From NCBI GenBank assembly GCA_934645275.1, contig CAKUDW010000130.1:1-6076 (forward strand): a DNA stretch of 6,076 nucleotides. Reading direction: 5' to 3'. The translations under genes and the position numbers were made by a program. The notes under the pieces are model-generated. The model made no database searches. It was not told the origin of the DNA and saw only the letters and a program-made list of their open reading frames with translations. Positions 1-6,076 of the stretch are shown here, in pieces. How positions within the stretch are numbered: the first letter of the stretch is position 1; every line of letters begins with the position of its first letter. This stretch comes from an uncultured Clostridia bacterium (lineage in GTDB: Bacteria > Bacillota_A > Clostridia > Christensenellales > Aristaeellaceae).

Positions 1-242
1 CGCTGGTGGGTGTGAAGTTTGATTCCGCGTATCAGGGCGAAATGACCGAGCGCATCCGTGAAATGGTGGCGGCAAAGGTGATGGCCGCCGACCCGCAGAT
101 TACCACCGTGGCCGTCACATCCGACGAAGAGGACGTGAACCGCGTGTACGAGCTTTCCGACCGAGCGCTCGCGGGCCGGAATCTGGACGATTTGAAAAAC
201 GACATCAACGAAATCGTGCGCAACGCTACCACGCTGCGCTGA
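1..242 (+). CDS. YhcN/YlaJ-family sporulation lipoprotein, C-terminal fragment (5' end outside window)
   Basis: The gene is open from the left edge; the first whole codon is at 3 and the stop TGA is at 240-242, so only the last 79 residues are visible. The pattern is LVGVKF, then a charged helix (EMTERIREMVAAKVMAADPQ), a short strand ITTVAVTSDEEDVNRVYEL, and a final amphipathic helix with DLKNDINEIVRNA. This matches, from memory of the family, the C-terminal half of Spore_YhcN_YlaJ lipoproteins, which end in a 'VAVS..PD...R...L...I..G.P......EFNELIRR' pattern. Family members are lipid-anchored proteins of forespores and spore membranes, with a poorly defined role in germination or outgrowth. 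The signal peptide and lipobox cysteine that would confirm this lie outside the window. The valine codon GTG at 6 is internal, not a start. A hairpin follows the stop at once, so the gene may end its own transcript. Identification is by sequence pattern only. Confidence 0.72.
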   Translation, partial: LVGVKFDSAYQGEMTERIREMVAAKVMAADPQITTVAVTSDEEDVNRVYELSDRALAGRNLDDLKNDINEIVRNATTLR

Positions 243-247
243 GCACT

Positions 248-274
248 CGGGCAGGGAAGGCACTTTCCTGCCCG
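248..274 (+). terminator. Hairpin after the lipoprotein gene, weak terminator candidate
   Basis: An 11-bp stem (CGGGCAGGGAA at 248-258 with TTTCCTGCCCG at 264-274, one G-U pair) encloses the 5-nt loop GGCAC. It begins 5 bases after the lipoprotein stop codon. The stem is strong, but the sequence after it (CTTACATAACTT) has no proper U-tract. It may therefore be an inefficient terminator, a processing or stability hairpin, or one that lets some transcription run into dnaE, for which I see no clear promoter of its own. Confidence 0.5.
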
Positions 275-305
275 CTTACATAACTTCCCGACCTACGAAA
301 GGCGA

Positions 306-3300
306 TTGAGTGAGCTTATGTTTTCACACCTGCATCTGCATACGGAATATTCGCTGCTGGACGGCGCGTGTCGTATCAAGCCGCTGATGGAGCGGCTCAA
401 GGCGCTGGGCATGCGTTCCTGCGCCATTACCGACCACGGCGTGATGTACGGCGTGCTTGAGTTTTACCGCGCAGCCAAGGCGGCGGGTATTCATCCGGTG
501 ATTGGTTGCGAAGTGTATGTATGCCCGGATATGGACAACAAGGCCAGCCTTTCGCGCGATTACAGCCACCTGATTTTGCTATGTGAGAATCAGAAGGGGT
601 ATGAGAACCTTTCTGCACTGGTGAGCGCCGCATGGGTACGCGGCTATTATTACAGGCCGCGCGTGGATTATGCGCTGCTGGAGAAGTACCATGAGGGACT
701 GATCGCGCTGAGCGCCTGCCTGTCCGGCGATCTGCCAAAGCTGTTGCTCGACCGGCGGGAAAATGACGCCCGGGCCATGGCGCAGCGCTATTTGGACATC
801 TTTGGCCGCGGCAATTTCTTTGTGGAGTTGCAGGACCACGGCATTCCGGAGCAAAAGCAGGTGCTGCCCCGGCTGGTGAAGCTGGCGCGGGAAATGGATA
901 TCCCCATGGTATGTACCAACGATTGTCATTACCTCACTCGCGAGGATGCGGATATGCAGGAAGTGTTGATGTGCATCCAGACCGGCAAGACGCTTCAGGA
1001 TGAAAACCGCATGCGCATGAACACGGATCAGCTGTACGTGCGCAGCGAGGCGGAGATGCTGAAGGTATTTCCAAATTTCAGGGACGCCATTGAGCGCACC
1101 GAGGAGATCGCGCAGCGCTGCCAGGTGGAATTTGATTTTTCCACCACGCATCTGCCACGCTATCCGCTGCCCGAGGGTACGACGAACACGGCCTACCTGC
1201 GTTCGCTGTGCGAAGCGGGCATTCGTCGTCGCTATGGCGATGGGCGCGACGATGCGCGTGAACGGCTGGATTACGAGCTGGGCGTGATCGAGTCCATGGG
1301 TTATGTGGATTATTTCCTGATTGTGTGGGACTTTATTAATTATGCCAAGACTCATGGCGTGGGCGTGGGCCCCGGACGCGGCAGCGGCGCGGGCTCCATC
1401 GTGGCGTATTCGCTGGGGATCACCGAGATTGACCCGCTTAAATATCAGCTGCTGTTCGAACGTTTCCTGAATCCAGAGCGCATATCCATGCCCGATATCG
1501 ACTGCGACTTCGACTACGAACGCCGCGGTCAGGTGATCGACTATGTGCGCGAGCGCTACGGCGCAGACCATGTGGCGCAGATCATTACATTCGGCACGAT
1601 GGCCGCGCGCGGCGTGCTGCGCGATGTGGGCCGGGTGCTGGGCATGAGCTATCAGCAGACGGACGCCATCGCCAAGCTGGTACCCTTTGAATTGAACATG
1701 ACGCTGGAACGTGCGCTGAGCATCAGCGGCGAGCTGCGCCGCGCCTGTGAAAACGATCCGGAGGTGCGCCGGCTGATGGATATGGCGCGAAAGCTTGAGG
1801 GCATGCCGCGCAACACTTCTACCCACGCTGCGGGTGTGCTGATCACGGCGCGCCCCGTGGTGGACTATCTGCCCTTGCAGCGCAACGACGATGTAATCAC
1901 TACGCAGTTTCCCATGGGCGATGTGGAGGCGTTGGGACTGCTGAAGATGGACTTCCTGGGCCTGCGCACACTGAACGTGATCATGGACAGTGAAGAGATG
2001 GTGCGCGCGGGCGGCGGGCCGGAGATTAAAACCGAGGACATACCGCTGGACGACGCGGCGGTCTACGCCATGATTTCCGACGGTGATACCGACGGCGTAT
2101 TCCAGCTTGAATCCGCGGGCATGCGCCAGTTCCTGCAGAGCATGCGTCCGGGCAACTTTGAGGATATTATCGCTGCCATTTCGCTGTATCGACCGGGTCC
2201 AATGGAATCCATTCCGCGCTACATTGCCGGCAAGGAGAATCCCGACAGCGTGCGCTATATCACGCCGCAGCTCAAGCCCATACTGGACGTGACTTACGGT
2301 TGCATGGTCTATCAGGAGCAGGTGATGCAGATCGTGCGCGATCTGGCTGGCTATTCCATGGGCCGCAGCGATTTGGTGCGCCGCGCCATGGCCAAGAAAA
2401 AGCACGATGTGATGGCGCGGGAAAAGCAGAACTTTATCAATGGCCTGGAAGAGAACGGCAAGATCGTCGTGCCCGGCTGCGTGCGCAACGGCATATCCGC
2501 ACAGGCAGCCGAGCAGATTTTCGATGAAATGACCGCCTTTGCCAGCTATGCCTTCAATAAATCTCATGCCGCGGCCTATGCCGTGGTCGCCGTACAGACG
2601 GCGTGGCTTAAATACCACTATCCGGTGGAATTTATGGCGGCGTTGATGAATTCGATGACAGGCAACACTGTGAAAATCGCCTACTACATTCAGGCGCTGC
2701 GCAAGCGCGGCGTGCCTGTGCTGCCGCCGGATGTGAATCGTTCAATGGAGAAATTCTCTGTGGACTACGAAGGCGAGCGCAAGGGCGTGCGCTTTGGATT
2801 GGCGGGCGTGAAGAATCTGGGCCATAACGCTATTTCGGAAATGGTGGCTGAACGCGAGCGCGGCGGGGATTATACTGATCTGTACGACTTTATAGAGCGC
2901 AACGCGGCCAACGCCATCAACAAGAAGGGCGTGGAAAGCCTAATTCGCGCCGGGGCATTCGACCGTCTGCCCGGCAAGCGCAGCCAGAAGCTGCACATAT
3001 TTGAAAAGGCCATGGATGGCGCGTCGCGTCAGCAGAAGAACGTGCTGGCGGGCCAGATTTCGCTGTTTGACATGGGCGGCGCGGATGCGGTGCAGGCGCC
3101 GCCGCCGCCAATGCCCGATTTGAAGGAATTTGACAAGCGCATGCTGCTGCAGATGGAGCATGAGACCACCGGCGTGTACATTTCCGGCCATCCGCTGGAC
3201 GAATACGCGGAGGAACTCAACGCGTTGGAGATTAATTCGCGTTTTCTCGAAGAATTGCAGGAACGCAAGGACGGGGGCATGGCTTACGACCAGAAAAATG

Positions 3301-3833
3301 TGCGCATGGGCGGCCTGATTGCTGAAAAGAAGATGAAGGCCGTGAAATCCGGCAACATGATGGCTTTCGTGCAGCTGGAGGATATGTACGGCGTGACCGA
3401 GGTTCTGGTGTTTCCGAAGGTATACGACCGCGTATCGGCCCTGTTGCAGACCGATGAGCCGGTACTGATGTCGGGCAAGCTCTCCGTGCGAGAGGATGAA
3501 GCGCCGAAGCTGCTGCTGGATCGTGTGTGCCCGTTGAGGGGCAGCGCACAGCAGAATGAGACCGGGCAGGAACAGGGCGGAGCTGCGCCGCAGCGCTTCG
3601 GTCGCCGCGATGCGCCGCACAAGCTATATCTGAAACTGGAACCCGCGCAGCGCGAGGCTGTGCTGCAAATTCTCTCTGAAACGCCGGGGCGTATTCCCGT
3701 GGTGCTGGTGGAGGTAGCCGAAGACGGCAGCCGCCACGCCGTGCAGGCGCCGCGCGACTATTGGGTGGATGAGGGCTACGATTTTGGCGCGCTGGCCAAT
3801 CTGATCGGCGCGGATGCAGTGGTGCTGAAATAG
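306..3833 (+). CDS. dnaE: DNA polymerase III alpha subunit (DnaE)
   Basis: This is the replicative C-family DNA polymerase (cytoplasm, replisome), complete at 1175 residues and of usual length. The N-terminal PHP domain (about 5-280) opens with HLHLHTEYSLLDG and contains TDHG (42-45) and NDCHYL (205-210). The polymerase core has GPGRGSGAGS (355-364), MPDIDCDFD (395-403, catalytic Asp399 and Asp401) and KMDFLGLRTL (third Asp, 549), then fingers motifs SLYRPGPM and YQEQVMQI. Next come a helix-hairpin-helix region (about 828-890), a clamp-binding motif QISLF (917-921), an OB fold (about 998-1075) and a small C-terminal domain (about 1104-1170). Clostridia usually also carry PolC, so which enzyme leads at the fork cannot be told here. 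The start is uncertain: TTG at 306 has AAAGG only 3 bases before it, while ATG at 318 gives MFSHLHLH, closer to typical DnaE N-termini but with AAAGG 15 bases away. Residue numbers use the 306 start. No terminator follows, so read-through into the next gene is possible. Confidence 0.98.
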   Translation: MSELMFSHLHLHTEYSLLDGACRIKPLMERLKALGMRSCAITDHGVMYGVLEFYRAAKAAGIHPVIGCEVYVCPDMDNKASLSRDYSHLILLCENQKGYENLSALVSAAWVRGYYYRPRVDYALLEKYHEGLIALSACLSGDLPKLLLDRRENDARAMAQRYLDIFGRGNFFVELQDHGIPEQKQVLPRLVKLAREMDIPMVCTNDCHYLTREDADMQEVLMCIQTGKTLQDENRMRMNTDQLYVRSEAEMLKVFPNFRDAIERTEEIAQRCQVEFDFSTTHLPRYPLPEGTTNTAYLRSLCEAGIRRRYGDGRDDARERLDYELGVIESMGYVDYFLIVWDFINYAKTHGVGVGPGRGSGAGSIVAYSLGITEIDPLKYQLLFERFLNPERISMPDIDCDFDYERRGQVIDYVRERYGADHVAQIITFGTMAARGVLRDVGRVLGMSYQQTDAIAKLVPFELNMTLERALSISGELRRACENDPEVRRLMDMARKLEGMPRNTSTHAAGVLITARPVVDYLPLQRNDDVITTQFPMGDVEALGLLKMDFLGLRTLNVIMDSEEMVRAGGGPEIKTEDIPLDDAAVYAMISDGDTDGVFQLESAGMRQFLQSMRPGNFEDIIAAISLYRPGPMESIPRYIAGKENPDSVRYITPQLKPILDVTYGCMVYQEQVMQIVRDLAGYSMGRSDLVRRAMAKKKHDVMAREKQNFINGLEENGKIVVPGCVRNGISAQAAEQIFDEMTAFASYAFNKSHAAAYAVVAVQTAWLKYHYPVEFMAALMNSMTGNTVKIAYYIQALRKRGVPVLPPDVNRSMEKFSVDYEGERKGVRFGLAGVKNLGHNAISEMVAERERGGDYTDLYDFIERNAANAINKKGVESLIRAGAFDRLPGKRSQKLHIFEKAMDGASRQQKNVLAGQISLFDMGGADAVQAPPPPMPDLKEFDKRMLLQMEHETTGVYISGHPLDEYAEELNALEINSRFLEELQERKDGGMAYDQKNVRMGGLIAEKKMKAVKSGNMMAFVQLEDMYGVTEVLVFPKVYDRVSALLQTDEPVLMSGKLSVREDEAPKLLLDRVCPLRGSAQQNETGQEQGGAAPQRFGRRDAPHKLYLKLEPAQREAVLQILSETPGRIPVVLVEVAEDGSRHAVQAPRDYWVDEGYDFGALANLIGADAVVLK

Positions 3834-3850
3834 TTTTCGCAAATTTCTGA

Positions 3851-3880
3851 CAATATCCCTGTTTTGCACGTCTATACAGT
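3851..3880 (+). promoter_or_regulatory. Candidate promoter of the membrane glycosyltransferase, sigma-E-like
   Basis: CAATATC (3851-3857) and TATACAGT (3873-3880) are separated by 15 bases. They agree at 5 of 7 and 6 of 8 positions with the Bacillus sigma-E consensus as I recall it (KMATATT, 13-15 bases, CATACAHT). A sigma-A reading (CTGACA at 3847 with TATACA at 3873) needs a 20-base spacer and is less convincing. Transcription would begin near 3887 and give a leader of about 20 nt ending in the GGAGGG ribosome binding site. The match is short and could be chance. Confidence 0.3.
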
Positions 3881-3895
3881 AGAAGTATGAAAAAC

Positions 3896-3901
3896 GGAGG
3901 G
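3896..3901 (+). promoter_or_regulatory. Ribosome binding site that fixes the start at 3908
   Basis: GGAGGG lies 6 bases before ATG 3908, which is ideal spacing. An in-frame ATG at 3887 would place this site inside the coding region (codons for NGG) and has no ribosome binding site of its own, so 3908 is preferred. Confidence 0.85.
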
Positions 3902-3907
3902 ATTGCC

Positions 3908-5458
3908 ATGCTGAAAGCTAAGGAAGGCCGGTGCATGCTGGCGGTGTCAGCGCTGATTGCGGTGGTGTTGTTGCTGATTTTCAGCCGCTGCTCGCCGCTG
4001 TATCCCACGAATAACTGGGGTGAAGCCAACGCTTTTTTTACCGTTGGGCGCGGTATGCTGGCAGGCAAGGTGCCCTATCGGGATCTGAAGCTCGAGGCGG
4101 GGCCGCTGGTGTATGCGTTGCACGCGCTGGCGGCGTGCGTGTCCGGTTCAAGTTTTTTCGGCGTGTGGCTGCTTGAGATTGCCGCGCTGACCGGCCTGCT
4201 ATACTTTTCATGGAAGCTGGCCGCGCGCATCAGCGACCGGAGCGCGCTTTCGATGTATTGTGCGGCGCTGGCGTGCCTGCTGGTCGTATCCAGCCGCGCG
4301 TTTATCTACGGCGATACGGTGGAAGAATTCGCGCTGCCGCTTCAGGCATGGGCGCTGTGCGACCTGTTGCTGTGCCTGCGAAATCCGGATAGGCGCATGC
4401 CGGCGCGGCGCGTGGTGTTGCACGGCTTTCTGGCGGGCTGCGTACTGTGGTTGAAATGCGAGCTTCTCGGCGTGCATCTGGCGTTCATCGTGGTATTGGC
4501 GGTGGATGCAGCGGCGCGCGAGCGCGGGCTCAAGCGTGCGGCTTTGCTGTGCACGGAATATCTGGCGGGCGCAGCTGTTTCTGCGCTGCCATGGCTGATA
4601 TACTTCGGCGCGAACGGTGCGCTGGATGGGCTGTGGAACCTGTATTTCGGTTTGGATCACTTGGAAAATCGGATCATTTCGGCGTATCCCGTGCGCGGCA
4701 CGCTACTCGCGCTGCTCAGTGGACTAATCCATAACCTGCCGGCAGGCGTTGCGCTGTTCTGCGGGGCGGGTTATCTGCTCAGGCGGCTGGCGCAGCGCCG
4801 GTGGAACGCGGCGTGTACGGCGGTTTGCATCGCATTCGCGTGTACGGCGATGCTGGCCTATGCGAGTAACGAGCGCTTTCGTTTTTCGCCGATGGCGGTG
4901 GCGGCGTTCGTGCCGCTGAGCGCTGGGCCGCTTGCGCTGCTGGCAAAATGGGCGTGGGAAAAGCGGCAGTTGTACGCGCTGCTGCTAGCTGGCGCGGCGG
5001 CGGTCTGCGCGGGCTATGGTTGCGCAATAAACGAGAACTTGCCGCTTATCGGGTATTCCGGAGCCGGGTTGGTGCAGACGAAGTTTGCACAGTACATGCA
5101 GGAAAACGGCGGTGGGTCGTTGCTGAGCTACGGCTTTGCTGACGGCGGCTTCTACTTGGCGGCAAGCACATTGCCGGAGACGCCCGAATTTGTGTCCTCA
5201 AGAGCGTACCGATTTTATGATTCGCAGTATACGATCCTGGATGAACGGCAGGTGGATTGGGTGATCGTGCGCGGCAATCTATATGTAAGCGGCGACTATA
5301 AACTGGTGCTGAGCGCGTCGTCGATATATGATTGCAGTACGGAAAATGGACAGGCTTATAGTTATGAGCTTTATCAACTCAGGCATGGAAGCGGTTGGCC
5401 GCAGACGGGCGAGGATGACGAAACATCGAAGGCGGAGACGGATAGGCTGAGCTGGTGA
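3908..5458 (+). CDS. Polytopic membrane protein, GT-C / family 39-like glycosyltransferase
   Basis: The product has 516 residues. A short basic N-terminus (MLKAKEGR) leads into a first membrane helix (about 10-26), then an exported loop NNWGEANAFFTVGRGMLAGKVPYRDL (in two parts, 35-60) and GPLVYALHA (65-73). About nine further hydrophobic segments follow to residue about 373 (roughly 68-79, 84-102, 113-130, 170-197, 212-233, 264-292, 300-318, 326-348, 355-373). The last 140 residues are soluble and end in an acidic polar tail. The first-loop pattern 'AN.FFTVG..ML.GKVPYRDL....GPL.Y..HAL' and YGDTVEEFALP (134-144) recall bacterial 'glycosyltransferase family 39' proteins, which transfer sugars from polyprenyl phosphate to acceptors outside the membrane. 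The donor and acceptor cannot be inferred. Glu39 stands where I recall an Asp in relatives. The gene has its own possible promoter and a strong terminator 78 bases downstream, so it may be monocistronic. The fold class is fairly secure, the activity is not. Confidence 0.72.
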   Translation: MLKAKEGRCMLAVSALIAVVLLLIFSRCSPLYPTNNWGEANAFFTVGRGMLAGKVPYRDLKLEAGPLVYALHALAACVSGSSFFGVWLLEIAALTGLLYFSWKLAARISDRSALSMYCAALACLLVVSSRAFIYGDTVEEFALPLQAWALCDLLLCLRNPDRRMPARRVVLHGFLAGCVLWLKCELLGVHLAFIVVLAVDAAARERGLKRAALLCTEYLAGAAVSALPWLIYFGANGALDGLWNLYFGLDHLENRIISAYPVRGTLLALLSGLIHNLPAGVALFCGAGYLLRRLAQRRWNAACTAVCIAFACTAMLAYASNERFRFSPMAVAAFVPLSAGPLALLAKWAWEKRQLYALLLAGAAAVCAGYGCAINENLPLIGYSGAGLVQTKFAQYMQENGGGSLLSYGFADGGFYLAASTLPETPEFVSSRAYRFYDSQYTILDERQVDWVIVRGNLYVSGDYKLVLSASSIYDCSTENGQAYSYELYQLRHGSGWPQTGEDDETSKAETDRLSW

Positions 5459-5535
5459 GCGGCATACACGGCTCCGTGCGTTCTATGAACGGATGCAGTG
5501 AAAATCGATGCACACGCTCCCGGGCGTTCTATTTT
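5459..5535. other. Short non-coding spacer with an imperfect direct repeat
   Basis: I find no gene here. GCTCCGTGCGTTCTAT (5471-5486) recurs as GCTCCCGGGCGTTCTAT (5516-5532), differing by one base and one insertion, 45 bases apart. Small inverted repeats are also present (CACG/CGTG at 5467-5478, CGTTC/GAACG at 5479-5491). The stretch lies in the 3' untranslated region of the glycosyltransferase transcript, before the terminator. No function is evident. Confidence 0.5.
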
Positions 5536-5565
5536 CAAAACCGGACCGGAAACGGCCCGGTTTTG
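5536..5565 (+). terminator. Rho-independent terminator after the glycosyltransferase gene
   Basis: A 12-bp stem (CAAAACCGGACC at 5536-5547 with GGCCCGGTTTTG at 5554-5565, one A-C mismatch) encloses the 6-nt loop GGAAAC. The A-run/T-run flanks of a GC core are typical of intrinsic terminators and could work in both directions. It separates the glycosyltransferase from the S10 operon promoter, about 65 bases further on. Confidence 0.8.
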
Positions 5566-5629
5566 CGTTAAATGTATGTTGAAATGCGCGCTGAAGCAAT
5601 GATTTTTACAAATAAATGGGAGCGAATGT

Positions 5630-5658
5630 TTGAAAAAATACTGGTTTTGAGGTATAAT
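5630..5658 (+). promoter_or_regulatory. Strong sigma-A promoter of the S10 operon
   Basis: TTGAAA (5630-5635), a 17-base spacer, and a perfect TATAAT (5653-5658). The surrounding DNA is unusually A+T-rich for this genome (GATTTTTACAAATAAATG just upstream, like an UP element). The predicted start of transcription is near 5665. The strength fits a ribosomal protein operon. Confidence 0.9.
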
Positions 5659-5664
5659 GAGAAG

Positions 5665-5879
5665 GTCGTGTGCTGTGGATTCTCACCTGAAAATGCCGGT
5701 TTTTCGTGGGAAAATGACGGGTACGCGGCGACAGGGATGAACCGGAAGGTTGCGGCAACGCCGGTAATTTCCGGGGACCAGTCCGCATCAATCGGACGAC
5801 GGAGCTCATGCCCGTCGCAAGAAAAAAAACACAGAGCACGCCCGGCAGCGTGTGCATGAGTTCAAACAGGAGGAAAAAC
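5665..5879 (+). ncRNA. Structured 5' leader of rpsJ (S10 operon), candidate autogenous control element
   Basis: About 215 nt lie between the predicted transcription start and the rpsJ start codon, with no credible reading frame. Hand pairing finds: CCGGTTT/GAACCGG (5696-5702 with 5739-5745); ACCGG/CCGGT (5741-5745 with 5761-5765) enclosing GTTG/CAAC (5749-5752 with 5756-5759); CCGGAA/TTCCGG (5742-5747 with 5769-5774); GTCCG/CGGAC (5781-5785 with 5793-5797); CGACGG/CCGTCG (5797-5802 with 5812-5817); GCACGC/GCGTGT (5836-5841 with 5848-5853); and AGCTCATGC/GCATGAGTT (5803-5811 with 5854-5862). The first three exclude each other. The last involves the whole loop of the CGACGG hairpin and so can form a pseudoknot. 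In E. coli the S10 operon leader is bound by L4; whether this RNA has the same ligand is unknown, and I recognise no named motif. The leader length is well supported, the regulatory role is inference. Confidence 0.55.
5868..5873 (+). promoter_or_regulatory. Ribosome binding site of rpsJ
   Basis: A perfect AGGAGG sits 6 bases before ATG 5880. It begins 5 bases after the 3' strand of the long-range leader helix (ending 5862 or 5863), so a change in leader folding could affect ribosome access. Confidence 0.93.
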
Positions 5880-6076
5880 ATGGCCAACCAGAAGATCCGT
5901 ATCAAGCTGAAGGCTTACGAGTCCAGCATCATCGACCAGAGCGCAGCGCGCATCGTCGACACCGCCAAGCGTACCGGCTCGCGCGTGTCCGGCCCGATTC
6001 CGCTCCCGACCGAGAAGGAAATCGTGACCATTCTGCGCTCCCCCCACAAGCACAAGGATTCCCGCGAGCAGTTTGA
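5880..6076 (+). CDS. rpsJ: 30S ribosomal protein S10 (NusE), N-terminal 65 residues, cut by window end
   Basis: Translation begins [16 protein letters not shown] and continues with [27 protein letters not shown], and [15 protein letters not shown] at the edge. This follows S10 closely along its whole visible length, including the KxxxRIKLKAY start, the AKRTG helix end and the GPIPLP turn. S10 is a 30S head protein and, as NusE, also joins transcription antitermination complexes with NusB and NusG. The family is usually about 103 residues, so about 38 are missing. The start is certain from the AGGAGG site. In most bacteria rpsJ is followed by rplC, rplD, rplW and rplB, so this is probably the head of that operon; those genes are not in the window. 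Confidence 0.98.
   Translation, partial: MANQKIRIKLKAYESSIIDQSAARIVDTAKRTGSRVSGPIPLPTEKEIVTILRSPHKHKDSREQF

Noticed and set aside
579..2618. A 679-codon open frame on the minus strand inside dnaE
   Set aside because: It is antisense to a well-conserved gene. Its product is rich in His, Ala, Gln and Arg with no recognisable domain, as expected for the complement of GC-rich coding sequence. Shorter frames on either strand within dnaE and the glycosyltransferase were set aside for the same reason.
3827..3847. GAAAT/ATTTC inverted repeat at the end of dnaE as a terminator
   Set aside because: The stem is only 5 weak A-T-rich base pairs and there is no following T-run.
3887..3907. ATG at 3887 as start of the glycosyltransferase
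   Set aside because: No upstream ribosome binding site, and it would translate the GGAGGG site that is ideally placed for ATG 3908.
3232..4068. A 278-codon minus-strand frame spanning the end of dnaE and the start of the next gene
   Set aside because: Low-complexity Pro/Arg/Ala/Ser composition, antisense to two real genes, no domain seen.
5572..5859. A 95-codon frame between the terminator and rpsJ
   Set aside because: It has no ribosome binding site, runs across the sigma-A promoter and the structured leader, and its product resembles no family. The region is better read as promoter plus untranslated leader.
5852..6076. Plus-strand frame overlapping rpsJ
   Set aside because: It is a +2 frame shadow of rpsJ; the S10 frame has a clear homology match and the AGGAGG site.

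Overview
The window (about 60% G+C by eye) looks like a chromosomal housekeeping stretch of a spore-forming, GC-rich member of the Firmicutes, probably a Clostridia/Christensenellales-type lineage. Evidence for this is the C-terminus of a YhcN/YlaJ-type spore lipoprotein, a Clostridia-like DnaE, strong AGGAGG-type ribosome binding sites, and an S10 protein with the HKxKDSREQF sequence I recall from clostridial S10. The lineage is an inference; no rRNA or other species marker is present. All genes are on the + strand and none looks broken.

Layout: (1) 1-242, the tail of a spore lipoprotein gene, followed by a hairpin at 248-274. (2) 306-3833, dnaE, the DNA polymerase III alpha subunit, complete, with an apparently intact PHP metal site. 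(3) 3834-3907, a short gap with a candidate promoter that resembles the mother-cell sigma-E type better than sigma-A. (4) 3908-5458, a polytopic membrane protein of the GT-C / family 39-like glycosyltransferase type. (5) 5459-5879, 421 bases with no credible gene: a good intrinsic terminator at 5536-5565, a near-perfect sigma-A promoter at 5630-5658 (TTGAAA, 17 bases, TATAAT), then an untranslated leader of about 215 nt. (6) 5880-6076, the first 65 codons of rpsJ (ribosomal protein S10), presumably the first gene of the S10 ribosomal protein operon that continues beyond the window.

The genes form at least two independent transcription units: the upstream block ending at the 5536-5565 terminator, and the S10 operon with its own strong promoter. 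There is no sign of a mobile element, CRISPR array, tRNA or rRNA. The part most likely to hold something undescribed is the rpsJ leader. It contains a possible H-type pseudoknot just upstream of the ribosome binding site, and a cluster of mutually exclusive CCGG-based helices further upstream. Together they suggest an autogenous ribosomal-protein control element. This was found by hand base-pairing only and needs covariation support.
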